From: Erythroxylum novogranatense
Taxonomy: Eukaryota > Streptophyta > Magnoliopsida > Malpighiales > Erythroxylaceae
Length of the DNA stretch: 64,000 nucleotides
Direction of reading: 5' to 3'
NCBI GenBank assembly: GCA_029891385.1
Contig: CM057225.1
Location: forward strand, 75,851,887 to 75,915,886
Position 1 is the first letter of the stretch; the number at the start of each line of letters is the position of its first letter. The notes under the pieces are model-generated. The model did no database searches. It saw only the letters and a program-made list of their open reading frames with translations, and was not told where the DNA came from. Positions 45,459-58,108 of the stretch are shown here, piece by piece. A program made the translations under genes and the position numbers.

Positions 45459-45701
45459 CCCAGATAAAAAGGTTGAAAGAGTTAACGATAACAGTAACAG
45501 TGAGTTACAGCTGGTAAAGTCCGTTATAAGAAAGTTTTGGAGGGAAAGTTTCTCATAGCCTTGAAAAAACCACCTATTCTAGAACACTCTTGACATAACC
45601 TGACATCTACCTTTAAAGAACCCTCAACAAAAGCTCTTCATTACTCTATTTGTATATCAAACCTTCCTTACTCACACTCTCAACCTCAGAAACTGACTTC
45701 A
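45459..45701 (+). other. Post-pol region of element E, left part
   Basis: 243 bp with no recognisable product, ending in CTTCA, the target site of element F. In the SIRE clade this position precedes an envelope-like frame. None is readable here. Confidence 0.6.
45697..45701. repeat. TSD of element F, left copy (CTTCA)
   Basis: Repeated at 56807-56811. Confidence 0.9.
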
Positions 45702-48700
45702 TTTTAGACCCCACTGCCGAAGTCCAACATTCGAAAACATGGCTGCATGGAGGACTCGCATTTATACCAAGATTGAATACTACGCCCGAATTAGGTCCAA
45801 AATTAAAAACTTTAAGGCCCAAATTGAAATTTAATTCTTTCAGATAAGCTGTAGCTCCATGTCTCTAGTTTAATTTTCCACAAGAATCGACTCGATTGGA
45901 TCTCCACAGATCAAGATATCATCAAAATACTGAGGCATGTTTAGTGAGATTAAGCCAATTCATATGATTGAAGAACACACTCACTGTACCCGTCTCACTC
46001 TTTTCACTCAATCTCTCACCATAAATTTCAGATAGCTTCAATTATTGATGAAGATGTAGAGAAAAGTCTTACGAATCCTATGGTTAAAGAATCAGGTCAT
46101 TTGGAGGTCTAGAGAAGAAGTTATGGCCAAAAGACTCCAACACGTTTATGCCCTCACCTGAAATGTATATGTCTCAGTACGAATGCCATAACTTTTGCTA
46201 CAGAGGTCCAATTGACTTTGTTTTTAGACCATTGGAAAGAGGACTTCTAGATCTATAGTTTTCATGAAAACCTTGAAGGCCAAATTTATTGTTTGACTTC
46301 TGTATCGTCTCACTTTCCTTTCATCTTAGTTCTATCATCTCATTTCCATCGTCTCATTTCTATCGCCTCATTTTCTTCCGTCTCATTTGTATCATCTGCT
46401 TTTCTTCCGTATCATTTCTATCGTCTGCTTTTCTTCCGTCTCATTTCTATCGTCTGCTTTTCACCCAGAACATCTCCACTTATAAGGATCATAACTTTTG
46501 ACTCCGATATCCAAAATTTTCATACTATATACCGTTGGAAAGATAAAATAAAGATCTATAATTTTTCAGAAGGTAACATTGCCAAAATATATTTATATCA
46601 ATCCCAAATTTGCCCCTAAAGTTCGAATATGAACTTCCCATTCATACACCAACATATTGCACCAAATTCTTAACTTCATGACAACTTTTGAGACTCTTAG
46701 GGACAGAATTGAAATTCGATGTCTTCATAAAAATATAGCCACATATTTCTAGTTTAATCCAAATTAAGAATCATCCCATTTGGACAACTAGAGGAAAAGT
46801 TATGGTTAACAGACCGAAGCATACTCAGTGAACATTTTCTAGAACCCTACTAATTTTATTTCTAAATCTTTTCTTATCATAACTCATACCAAGATCATTC
46901 TTTCTACTCCTTCTACTCCTCATTTTCAATACAAACATATTTAATGTCAATTATACCCGGAAGTTGTCAAAACATAATTTCCTGAAATTTCACCCACTAC
47001 CAAGTACCCTTCGGTACTTTTGAGCTCTAAATCAACCAAATCAGCTCATATACCCTTCAAACCTCCAACATACTATTCCACAACAAATGACCAATTCCAA
47101 ACTCAATAATGAAGAAGATGCACCTACACATTCTTCTTTCACAAAAGTCATACATTATCCATACATTATCCATAAAGCAACACAATTATGCTCATACTCA
47201 TTTCCAACTAAAATAAATGTTCATGCATAGATTTAATTACATATCAACATATCCATCAAGAATTAAGCACAAGATACACAATACATGGGATGTTCATTGT
47301 TTGATATGCTTGAAAAGCTATCCAAAATGGCTAGTTACTAACTTAGTACAAAAGTATCTAAAGCCTTGGAGTTTCCGATGCCTTGCAAGGTTCACGCTTG
47401 ACTTGTTTTGCACCTGAGAAGGGAAAGTGGGGTGAGCAACTCGGCTCAGTGGCTAATACGTTTATAGCCATCGGTAATGAGCCATACCACAAGCACAAAT
47501 ACACATATATCAAGCAATCCGATTTATTAGCAACTTCATCCCATAATTCATAAACAACCGAAATTTATCACCTAAAGCATATCATGAAATCTTTTATCAA
47601 TCGTAGCACTTTATTATGCATCATTCTCAACAACTTCATAATGAAATGCACAACCAATGGCTAGAGAGTTTCCGTGGAACGAAACGGTTTATACCGTGAA
47701 CTAAACGAGTCTGATTTCTCAGGATCTCGTGGCCTCAAGTGGGCAGCAGGGAGAAGGCTATAGGTCAACATGCATGTGACTAACTAAATGGTTTTCTCTC
47801 TTGCCCAATCACAAATATCTATGCTCAATTAGTCAATCGCAATTTTGCATCCTCGTGCTTCTTTCATTTCATCAATTTTGCATAGTTTCATACTTTTCAT
47901 TTATTTCAAAGAAAACATATCCGATTTCATCATACATTTCAGATATTCACCACAATTCAACATTCATGCCATTTAACGCAATCATACACAAAAATAGGGC
48001 ATTGCCCATCACACAATAACCATAAACGTAGTACCCACCTAAATTGTTGGAAGTCCAATCTCAAGATTGCCCTTCCTCTCTCTCTTGAGTATAACTTCCT
48101 TGATTCCCTTCAATTAAACCAATCTCCATTCAATCCATACATTCAAAGAAAGTGAATAAAATTCAAGAATTAAAGAAATGCTAAAATTGAATTTAAACCT
48201 AACCTACCTATAGCTCATCTAGGCTAGAAAAACCAAAACCCTAGCTTAGAACTTCCAAAATCAAATTGGGTCCATCTTTCTCTTCTTTCTTCCTTCGTTT
48301 CCAACACAAACCCTAACCTCCATTTAATCCCCTTTTTGAATCTAGCATAAGAAGATGAAAGCTTACCTCACAAGTGGATTTCTCTTCTTTTTCTTCTTCT
48401 TTCTTCTTTTTTGCGTTTTTATCTTCTCCCTTTGGTTCCTACTACACCTCCTATCTTTTCTAATTCAAACCACATTTTTATCTCTTGTTTTTACTCCTTT
48501 TCTTCCAATTTTGCCCCTCCTTCACTTGGGCTTTCCAAGTTTACCCTTAATTTGTCTTATATGTCTCTACTCTTTCAAACCACTTAATAATATAATTCTA
48601 ACACTTCATTCTAAATTCTAATTTCAATTCCATACCCCATTCATCCTTGCTAAATTTAAAGAATCAACTAAAAATAATAATAAAACAATTAAAGCAAAAT

Positions 48701-48746
48701 AAAGAATAAATAAATAATAATAAAAAGAAAAATTCGGGGCCCAACA
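45702..48746 (-). repeat. 3' LTR of element F
   Basis: 3045 bp. The right end reads GGGGCCCAACA on the plus strand. The left end TTTTAGACCCC has lost the TG seen in the partner (TGTTGGAACCC at 53677). It contains the GATAGAAA/GACGGAAG minisatellite in reverse (46290-46470), shared LTR modules, and a GCTCACCCC...CTCAG box (about 47413-47445, reverse). Pyrimidine-rich frames such as 48355-48621 are not genes. Confidence 0.92.
46290..46470 (-). repeat. Minisatellite in the 3' LTR of F
   Basis: Tandem TCTCATTTCTATCGTCTGC and TTTTCTTCCG words on the plus strand (purine-rich on the element's own strand). It is related to 39410-39770 in copia LTR E and longer in the other F LTR (54270-54530). Confidence 0.9.
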
Positions 48747-48760
48747 ACTCTCCCCTCCTA
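48747..48760 (-). other. Polypurine tract of element F
   Basis: The minus strand reads TAGGAGGGGAGAGT immediately before the 3' LTR. Confidence 0.9.
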
Positions 48761-48769
48761 AAAGAATTT

Positions 48770-50010
48770 CATCCTCGAAATTCTCACCTGAGTCTATGAA
48801 GAGGTACAGATACTTCTCCTTCATGGCTTTCAAAGGCTCCCATGTTGCCTCCTCCGTCGAATGGTTCTTCCACAAGACTTTAACCAACTTTACACTCTTG
48901 TTTCTTAATGCCTTTTCCTTGGAATCTAGGATCTTCACCGGTTGCTCCTTATAAGTCAAATCCTCCCTTAATTGAACCTCGGAAGGTTGGACTATATGTG
49001 AAGGATCCGATCGATACTTCCTCAGCATCGATACATGGAATACATTGTGAATCTTAGATAACTCCGGTGGCAAATCTAACTTATAAGCTAAAGGCTCAAT
49101 CCTCTCAATGATCTCATATGGGCCTATGTACCTCGGGCTAAGCTTGCCCTTCTTACCAAATCTCAAAACACCTTTCCATGGAGAAGTTCTAAGAAACACC
49201 TTGTCTCCCACTTCAAATTCCATCTCTCTCCTGTGGGCATCTATGTAGCTCTTCATCCTATCTTGAGCTACTTTAAGCCTCTGTTTCACCCATTTAATCT
49301 TATCCACTGTAACTTGTACCAACTCAAGTCCTAAAAGCTTCCTTTCACTTTCCTAATCCCAACAGATAGGAGTTTTGCATCTCCTACCATACAAAGCTTC
49401 ATAAGGTGCCATCTGTATTCCCGAGTGATAGTAATTATTGTAAGCAAACTCAATTAAAGGTAGGTGATCATCCCACGAACCCTTAAAATCCATAGCACAA
49501 GCTCTCAATTTTGCCTCCAAAGTCCGTATTGTCCTCTCTGATTGTCCATCAATTTGTGGATGAAAAGCTGTACTAAAATACAATTTGGTCCCCAAAACCT
49601 CTTACAAGCTTTCCCAAAACCTAGAGGTGAACCTAAGATCCCTATCCGAGACTATCGAACTTGGAATCTCATTAAGTCTAATTATCTCATCCACATATTT
49701 CTTAGCCAAGGCATTTAAAGAATCTGTCTGTCGAATTGGCAAGAAATGTGCTGACTTAGTCAATCTATCAACGATCACCCATATTGCATTATGCTTTCTG
49801 CTATTCCTCAGTAATCCCATCAAGAAATCCATTGTAATCTTTTCCCATTTCTATTCCGAAATTGGCAAAGGATTAAACTTGCCTGAAGGTGCTTGGTGTT
49901 TAACCTTAACTTGCTGGCACACTAAATATCTTTTAGCATACTCCGCAACATTCTTTTTCATTCCTTTCCACCAAAAAATGCTCTTTCAAATCCCAGTACA
50001 TCCTCGAACT
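48770..50010 (-). pseudogene. pol: Integrase and chromodomain-like tail of element F
   Basis: The zinc domain ('[15 protein letters not shown]', then 'CQQVKVKHQAPSG') is split by a frameshift near 49950. The core gives first Asp in 'KITMDFLMGL', second in '[13 protein letters not shown]' (49602-49832), and Glu in 'GQSERTIRTLEA' (49353-49595). Stops lie at about 49850, 49600 and 49352. 48624-49322 carries '[20 protein letters not shown]', '[15 protein letters not shown]' and '[20 protein letters not shown]'. The tail 'VKLVKVLWKNHSTEEATWEP' ('KEKYLYLF') resembles chromoviral chromodomains. The DDE residues are intact. Confidence 0.92.
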
Positions 50011-51855
50011 CCCTGGGTGCATTGCATAAGGAGCATTGTGCGTCTCATCAAGAATCTCACCCTTCAGCTCTAACATGTCTGGAACACATAATCTGTTGCT
50101 TATAACCATCAATCCATCTTCTCTTATCTCAATCTCGGAATGTTTACCACTTTTATGTTCTCCTCGAAGTTTGCTCAAATATTCATCTTGTTCCTGCAAT
50201 TTCTTAATCTTGTCATTTAATACCGACCTCACTCTAAAATTTGCCAACACACAATCAGGCTCAACTTGTCTCAATGTCACATTAAGTCTGGCAAATTCCT
50301 TCAGCAAAGGAAGGTACACCGTTTCCACATGTGCTATCGTAGACTTCCGACTCAGTGCATCTGCTACCACATTAGCTTTCCCCGGGTGGTAGTCTATCAT
50401 CAAGTCATAATCCTTTAACAATTCTAACCATTGTCTCTGTCTCAAATTCAACTCTTTCTGGCTCAACAGGTACTTAAGACTCTTGTGGTCTGTAAACACC
50501 TTAGTAGTAACTCCATACAAGTAATGTCTCCAAATCTTCAATGCAAAAATTATAGAGGTCAATTCCAAGTCATGTGTCGGATAATTCATTTCATAAGGTT
50601 TTAATTGCCTAGAAGCATAGGCAATCACTTTCTCTCCTTGCATCAACACACACCCTGAACCCTTCCTTGAGGTATCACTGTACACAATATATCCATCATC
50701 ATCCGAAGGCAATGTCAAAATTGGTGCAATTGTGAGCCTATTCTTCAATTCCTCAAAACTGTTCTGGCAATCCTCAGTCCACACAAATTTTTGATTCTTC
50801 CTTGTCAAATTAGAGAGTGGAGCAGCTATCATAGAAAAGCCCTCCACAAACCTCCGGTAATACCCAACTAAACCCAAGAAACTTCTCACTTCAGTTACAT
50901 TCTTCGGTACTTCCCATTTCACAACCGCTTCTATCTTCCTTGGATCTACATGCACCCCCTTTTCTGAAATTACATGTCCAAGGAATGCCACTTCTTTTAG
51001 CCAAAATTCACATTTCTCAAATTTGGCATACAACTCTTCCTTCCTCAATGTCCCCAAAGCAAGCCTCAAGTGTTGTTCATGCTCCTTATCACTCTTGGAA
51101 TAAACCAATATGTCATCAATAAAGACTATGACAATTTAGTCTAAGAAGGACTTGAAGACTCTATTCATCAGATCCATAAAAATTGCAGGTGCATTCGTTA
51201 ACTCAAAAGGCATAACCAAGAACTCAAAGTGGTCATACCGTGTTCTAAAAGCAGTCTTTGACACATCAGTCTCCCTTATCCTCAACTGGTGGTAACCCGA
51301 TCTCAAATCTATCTTAGAAAAGACTCTTGACCCTTGCAATTGGTCAAACAAATCATTTATGCGTAGGAGTGAATATCTATTCTTAACGGTGGCATGATTG
51401 AGCTTCCTATAATCCACACACATTCGCAATGACCCATCTTTCTTTTTCACAAAGAGGACCGGAGCTCCCCAAGGCGACAAGCTCGGCCTAATGTAACCCT
51501 TCTCCAATAAATCTTCCAATTGCTCTTTCAGCTCCTTCAATTCCACCGAAGCCATTCAGTAAGGCAGAATTGAGATCGGCGTAGTACCTAAAAGGAGCTC
51601 AATGGAAAACTCAATATCCCTAGGTGGAGGTAGTCCTGGCAATTCCTCAAGAAAGACATCCAAAAATTCCCTGACTGTAGGAATATCTTCTAACCTCCCT
51701 CTATCTACCTTCGTGTCTAACACAAAAGCCAAAAATGCTTCACACCCCTTCCTCATCAGGCTCTCTGCTGTCATAGCTAAAATAACCCAAGGTGGGTTAA
51801 CTTTTCTATCTCCTATAAACACCACTTTTTTGCCATTATCTAACTCGAATTCCAC
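49933..51855 (-). pseudogene. pol: Reverse transcriptase-RNaseH of element F
   Basis: 51556-51855 (protease-RT linker: '[20 protein letters not shown]') ends at TGA for Arg before '[12 protein letters not shown]'. 51136-51555 holds the RT fingers and palm ('[20 protein letters not shown]', '[20 protein letters not shown]'), ending at TAA for Gln. The polymerase box FIDD is at 51112-51123. The 391-codon frame 49933-51108 runs through thumb ('[20 protein letters not shown]'), RNaseH ('[16 protein letters not shown]', '[19 protein letters not shown]', '[20 protein letters not shown]') and '[17 protein letters not shown]' into the integrase N-terminus. Two point stops are the only breaks before the integrase frameshift. 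Confidence 0.94.
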
Positions 51856-53481
51856 TGTCTTCTACTTGCAATCTAAGTTGGCATGATACTTTTCTAGTGT
51901 ATCCATACCTAAAATCACATCCAATCCCTCCATCTTCAAGGGCATCAAATCCACAACTAATTGTCCTCCACTAATACATATCTCACAATCTCTATAAACC
52001 TGACTAATAATAATATACTAGCCCATTGGGGTACTCACCATCATAGGAGTATCCAAAGGGCTTAAATTTCTCCTATGCACAGTTCTACCTGATGAAACAA
52101 ATGAATGGGTAGAACCCGGATCAATCAAAAAAATAGCATCATCATCAAATAATTTAACCATACCCGTCACTACTTCTGGAGCAGCCTCTGCATCCTCCCG
52201 TGTCAATACAAACACTCTAATTGGTGCTTGCCCCCTGGATCTTCCTGGAGGATTTACTCTCTTAGCTACCTCAGAGCTACCCACTTCAGTTGTGGTCTTC
52301 TGTCCCACTGTCTCTGTCCCCTTCGAAACTTGCATCCGTGATTTCTCTCTTCTTGCCAGCTTCGGACACTCTCTGACCATGTGTCCTTTCTCTCCACAAT
52401 TGAAACACACTCCCGTTAATCGGTAGCAATCCCCTTTATGTAATCTCCCACAGTACTCACATTTGGGAATAGGTGGCCTATCCCCATCTCCTTTTCTACT
52501 GCCTCTCGTCGTTGAAGCTTGATGAGAAACAGTAGAAGTCCTTATAGTTCGAGGTCTGCTCGCACCACTGCTCCTCTCCTCAGACTGCACAGGGAAGGTT
52601 CTGGCTCTCCTCTCAGGCATAAAAGTACCACCTCCCCTCTTGGACTACTTTCTTCCCTTTCTTTTCTTGCTGACAGCACTCTTGATGTTCTCGATGTTTT
52701 CAACCCTCAACGCTGCTTCAACTAGCTGCTGGAAGTCACAGAAGTTCTACACTACCACTTTTTCTTTGATGGCTAGGTGTAGTACTGACTCAAACCGGCG
52801 GCACTTAGCAGCCTCACTCAGCATCACTCAGCATATCTTGACAATTGTGTGAACTGGCACTCATACTCGCTAACTGTCAACTCCCTCTGGGCGAAACTTA
52901 GGAATTCCCTCTGCTTCTACTAAATGTACACCTCGGACAGATATTTCTTCTTATAAGCAGCGAGGAAATCCTGCCATGCCAACCCTGTCAGATTCAACTG
53001 GCTCCCCGGTACACACTCCCACCAATGCAAAGCATCCCCCTGAAGCAGACTGGCAACATAAACAACCTTCTCATTATCTTCACAGTCCATCTGCTCCAAT
53101 ACCCTCTCTGTCTTCCTCAACCAGGTCTCGACTTCTTCAGGATTCGTGGTCCCATAAAAGTCCACTGCTCCATACATCCTTAGCTTGTCAAACTATTTTC
53201 CCCTTTTAACTGGGGCCGATGTAGAAGCCTGCGACATCTGACCCATAGTCTGGAAAAAAGACCTGAGTAAATGCCTGGAACAATCTTGGATCCATTGTAG
53301 GCACTTGCTCTGACTGACTAGGCAACTCTTGTGTCTGAGATCAGATGGGCTCACTACTTTGCCCTAAGGAAGCCTTAGCAACTCTCGGGGCTACCGACTC
53401 ATCGGTGCTCTCCACCCTTAGTGAAGAGTCAGGTGCAATTGAACCTTGCAGAACTCCTCGTGTCCTTCTACGAGGTGGCAT
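51856..53481 (-). pseudogene. gag: Gag-protease of element F
   Basis: The start is the ATG at 53479-53481 ('MPPRRRTRGVLQGS'). A stop (TGA for R or W) occurs near 53340, then 'MDPRLFQAFTQVF'. 52920-53177 holds the capsid core 'ETWLRKTERVLEQMDCEDNE' and 'LLQGDALHWWECV'. A frameshifted patch lies at 52620-52920. 52018-52620 is a 200-codon frame with the nucleocapsid: 'CEYCGRLHKGDC' and an intact zinc knuckle CFNCGEKGHMVREC (52366-52407). The protease start FLIDPGSTHSF follows (DPG at its residues 167-169). The rest of the protease to 51856 is broken. Confidence 0.92.
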
Positions 53482-53659
53482 CTTACTCCTTCAATGAAAA
53501 TACTAATGATTAGCTTACAATTCATTTTAATCTTAGTTCCTATATGTATGCATGATATGCATGTCACTTAATGCAAATAATCAATTCACAATGCAACAAT
53601 TAATCACATAGCAAAACAAGTCAACTTACTATGCATTCTAAGCCTAGGAGAGAACCTAA

Positions 53660-53671
53660 GCTCTGATACCA
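53660..53671 (-). other. Primer-binding site of element F
   Basis: The minus strand reads TGGTATCAGAGC, 5 bp inside the 5' LTR. Confidence 0.93.
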
Positions 53672-53676
53672 AACAA

Positions 53677-56600
53677 TGTTGGAACCCGCTGTCGAAGTCC
53701 AACATTCGAAAACATAGTCGCATGGAAGGCTCGCATCTATACCAAGACTGAATACTCCGCCCGAATTCGATACAAAATTGAAAATCTTAAGGCCCAAATT
53801 GAAATTTAATTCTTTTAGATAAGCTATAGCTCCATGTCTCTAGTTTAATTTTCCACAAGAAACAACTCGATTGGATCTCCACAGATCAAGATATCACCAA
53901 AATACTGAGGCATGTTCAGTGAGATAACGCCAATTCATATGATTGAAGAACACACTCACTTTACCCATCTCACTCTTTTCACTCAATGTCTCACCATAAA
54001 TTTCAGATAACTTCAATTATTGGTGGAGATGTAGAGAAAATTATTATGAATCCCATGGTTTAAGAATCAGGTCATTTGGAGGTCTAGAGAAGAAGTTATG
54101 GCCAAAAGACTCCAACACGTTTATGCCCTCACCTTAAATGTACATGACTCAGCACCGCCATAACTTTTTCTACAAAGGTCTGATTGATTCATTTTTGAAC
54201 CATTGGAAAGAGGACTTCTAAATCTATAACTTTCATGAAGATCTCGAAGGCCAATTCTATCTTCTGACTTCTGTATCGTCTCACTTTTGCATTGTCTCAC
54301 TTTCCTTTCGTCTTAGTTCTATTGTCTCATTTCTATCATCTGCTTTTCTTCCGTCTCATTTCTATCGTCTGCTTTTCTTCCGTCTCATTTCTATCGTCTA
54401 ATTTTCTTCCGTCTCATCTATATCGTCTGCTTTTCTTCAGTCTCATCTCTATCGTCTGCTTTCCTTTCGTCTCATTTCTATCATCTGCTTTTCTTTCGTC
54501 TCATTTCTATCGTCTACTTTTCACCCAGAACGTCTCCAATTATAAGGATCATAATTTTTGACTCCGATATCCAAAATTTCCATATTATATACCGTTGGAA
54601 AGATAAAAGAAAGATACAACTTTCTAGAAGGTAACTTTGCCAAAATATATTTATATTAATCCCAAATTTTCCCCTAAAGTCCGAAGACGAACTTCCCATT
54701 CATACACCAACATACTACACCAAATTCTTAACTTCAAGACAACGTTTGAGACTCTTAGGGACAGAATTGAAATTCGATGTCTTCATAAAGATATTACCAC
54801 ATATTTCTAGTTTAATTTAAATTAAGAATCATCCCATTTAGACAACTAGAGGAAAAGTTATGGCTAACAGACCGAAGCATACTCAGTGAACATTTTCCAG
54901 AACTCTACTAATTTTATTTCTAAATCTTTCCTTATCACAACTCATACCAAGATTATTCTTTCTACTCCTTCTACTCCTCATTTTCAATACAATCACATTT
55001 AATGTCAATTATACCCGGAAGTTGTCAAAACACAATTTCATGAAATTTCACCCACTACCAAGTACCTTTCGGTACTTTTGAGCTCCAACTCAACCAAATC
55101 AGCTCATGTACCCTTCAAAACTCCAACATACTATTCCACAACAAATGACCAGTTCCAAACTCAATAATGAAGAAGATGCACCTACACATTCTTCTTTCAC
55201 AAAAGTCATACATTATCCATACATTATCCGTAAAGCAACACAATTATGCTCATACTCATTTCCAACTAAAATAAATGTCCATGCATAGCTTTAATTACAT
55301 ATCAACATATCCATCAAGAATTAAGCACAAGATACACAATACATGAGATGTCCAATGTTTGATATGCTTGAAAAGCTATCCAAAATGGCTAGTTACTAAC
55401 TTAGTACAAAAGTATCTAAAGCCTTGGAGTTTTCGATGCCTTGTAAGGTTCACGCTCGACTTGTTTTGCACCTAAGGAGGGAAAGTGGGGTGAGCAACTC
55501 AGCTCAGTGGTTAATACGTTTATAGCCATCGGTAATGAGTCATACCACAAGCACAAATACACATATATCAAGCAATCCAGTTTATTAGCAAATTCATCCC
55601 ATAATTCATAAACAACCGAAATTTATCACCTAAAGCATATCATGAAATCTTTTATCAATCATAGCACTTTATTATGCATCATTCTCAATAACTTCATAAT
55701 AAAATGCACAACCAATGGCTAGAGAGTTTCCGTGGAACGAAACGATTTATACCGTGAACAAAATGAGTCCAATTTTTCAGGATCTCGTGGGCTCGAGCGG
55801 GCAGCCGGGAGAAGGCTATAGGTTAACGTGCACGTGACTAACGAAACGGTTTTCTCTCTTGCCCAATCACAAATATCTATGCTCAATTAGTCAATCACAA
55901 TTTTGCATCCTCATGCTTCTTTCATTTCATCAATTTTGCATAGTTTCATACTTTTCATTTATTTCAAAGAAAACATATCCGATTTCATCATACATTTTCA
56001 GATATTCACCACAGTTCAACATTTATGCCATTTAACGCAATCATACACGCAAATAGGGCATTGCCCATCACACAATAACCATAAACATAGTACCCACCTA
56101 AATTGTTGAAAGTCCAATCTCAAGATTACCCTTCCTCTCTCTCTTGAGTATAACTTCCTTGATTCCCTTCAATTAAACCAAACTCCATTCAATCCATACA
56201 TTCAAAGAAAGTGCATAAAATTCAAGAATTAAAGAAACGATAAAATTGAATTTAAACATAACCTACCCATAGCCCATCTAGGCTAGAAAAACCAAAACCC
56301 TAGCTTAGAACTTCCAAAATCAAATTGGGTCCATCTTTCTCTTCTTTCTTCCTTCGTTTCCAACACAAACCCTAACCTCCATTTAATCCCCTTTTTGAAT
56401 CTAGCATAAGAAGATGAAAGCTTACCTCACAAGTGGATTTCTCTTCTTTTTCTTCTTCTTTCTTCTTTTTCGCCTTTTTATCTTCTCCCTTTGGTTCCTA
56501 CTACACCTCCTTTCTTTTCTAATTCAAACCACATTTTTATCTCTTGTTTTTACTCCTTTTCTTCCAATTTTTCCCCTCCTTCACTTGGGCTTTCCAATTT

Positions 56601-56806
56601 TACCCTTAATTTGTCTTATATGTCTCTACTCTTTCAACCCACTTAATAATATAATTCTAACACTTCATTCTAAATTCTAATTTCAATTCCATACCCCATT
56701 CATCCTTGCTAAATTTAAAGACTCAACTAAAAATAATAATAAAACAATTAAAACAAAATAAAGAATAAATAAATAAATAATAAAAAGAAAAATTTAGGGC
56801 CCAACA
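53677..56806 (-). repeat. 5' LTR of element F
   Basis: 3130 bp, TGTTGGAACCC...GGGCCCAACA on the plus strand. It is closely similar to 45702-48746, with a longer minisatellite at 54270-54530. No gene was seen. The pyrimidine-rich frame 56414-56680 duplicates the non-gene at 48355-48621. Confidence 0.93.
54270..54530 (-). repeat. Minisatellite in the 5' LTR of F, expanded
   Basis: The same TCTCATTTCTATCGTCTGC / TTTTCTTCCG words as 46290-46470 but about 80 bp longer, so the array changed length after insertion. Confidence 0.9.
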
Positions 56807-56811
56807 CTTCA
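56807..56811. repeat. TSD of element F, right copy (CTTCA)
   Basis: Matches 45697-45701. Confidence 0.9.
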
Positions 56812-56927
56812 CCTCTTTGAAAAATACTTCTGTGCATTCAGTTCGTTGTTAACTATAGAAACAAATGGAGCCAGCTATGACAAGTCGAAGATTTGTTGAT
56901 TTTGAGTCCTTGAAATAGGATAAGATG
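56812..56927 (+). other. Post-pol region of element E, right part
   Basis: 116 bp of E between F's TSD and the start of element G. No product was recognised. Confidence 0.6.
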
Positions 56928-58108
56928 TGTTGGACCCCAAACTTTCGGTAGAAATTACAAATATTAAATGGAATTAAATGAGTGTGTTTGTATAGGTATT
57001 GTGTTATAGATGTTATTGTACTTAAAGGAGATTGATGAGAAAGGAAGTGATTGGTTTTGATGATTTTGAAATTTGAGTAGAGTTATATGAGTTATGAAAG
57101 TCAAAATGAACTAGTTAATTAAAATGGAAGTTGAAAAGCAAGAAATGATTGGTGAAAGTGTTATATTTTGGAGAATTAAGAAATTTGACTTTTGGAGTAA
57201 CGAGTTGACTTTTGATTTAGGCAGGTTTTAAGAAAATGATCTACATGAAATTTGTAGCTTATGTTGAGAGCTTTTCGTAACCATAAAGTATGCTATTTTT
57301 CGATATCGGGATTGAAAGTTATGATCTTTAAAAGTTAAGTGTATTTTGCCTTGATTTTGGAAAATGCTCTAAGTGTAGGATTGTATATATTGTGTTTTGA
57401 GGCAATTTTCGTACTGATGTGGTTTGAATTGGAGTAAATCGTTACGTGACAGTTATAGAGAATTTGAATAGCTTTAAAATGATGTATGATATGCGATTTT
57501 TGGTTGTGGAGGTTGAAAGATATGATAATGTGAAATTTGGATATTGCTTAGGTGATGGCTATCAGGGCAGAAACTTCGATTGAAAAATTAACTTAGCTAG
57601 AGGTTGAAGTTTCCTTGGAGTCCTTCATGAAAATTGTAGAGCTTGTTTTTATCTTTCCATTGATATAAAGCACGAAAATATTGGACAAGGGAGTAGAAAG
57701 TTATGATTTTTAGAAGTTCTGATGCTGTTTAGTGTGAAGCCGATCTACCAGTCACTTTGTGTGGAGTTTTTGACCCATTTAGAGGTCGATCTGATTTTTA
57801 AGGCCTTAATAAAAGTTGTAGAGGGCTCTTTTACCTTTCTATAGACACTGAGTTTGTCAAATTTGGAGTTCTGGTTCAAAGGTTATGATGTTTTCAAGTT
57901 GAGGTGCTGTGTAAAGTTTTGAGGAGATTATCGATCGGTTATCTTCGAGCTCATTTTTGACCCCTTTAAAAACCAAGTTTGTTTGTGAGTCCTCTTGAAA
58001 ATTGTAGATCTCTCTTTTATCTTTCCAACGGTACCAAGTTTGTCCAATTTGGAGCTCGGAGTCAAAAGTTATGAGTGTCAGAAGTTTGAAGGTTGGATTG
58101 GGTGCTGG

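Larger units (their letters stand above)
45702..56806 (-). mobile_element. Element F: Ty3/gypsy chromovirus, best preserved in the window
   Basis: Minus-strand element. The 5' LTR is 53677-56806, PBS 53660-53671, gag ATG 53479-53481, pol to about 48770, PPT 48747-48760, 3' LTR 45702-48746, TSD CTTCA. RT-RNaseH-IN order and a chromodomain-like tail make it a chromovirus. The LTRs (over 3 kb) and sequence differ from the A/C family. It has fewer disruptions than A or C, mostly single stops of types (TAG/TGA/TAA for W, R, Q) expected from C-to-T change. Confidence 0.93.
39371..56927 (+). mobile_element. Element E: SIRE-like Ty1/copia element, interrupted, 3' end beyond window
   Basis: The 5' LTR is 39371-40439 and the PBS 40442-40453. 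Gag, PR, IN, RT and RNaseH follow to 45458, then non-coding sequence 45459-45701 that resumes at 56812-56927 after element F. It is then cut by element G. Gag features ('WRLKVIVVQEAKDL', 'KIMMATWEDLDSSETD') match recalled SIRE-clade gag. No envelope-like frame is present in the visible post-pol part. A 245-bp fold-back element interrupts the gag-PR junction. Confidence 0.88.

Noticed and set aside
45459..45701. Envelope-like gene of the SIRE-type element
   Set aside because: No frame of useful length or membrane segment is readable in the visible post-pol sequence.
48355..48621. 88-codon hydrophobic frame (copy at 56414-56680) resembling a membrane protein
   Set aside because: It is a pyrimidine-rich antisense stretch of LTR F, present in both LTRs and starting at a conserved leader motif on the wrong strand.
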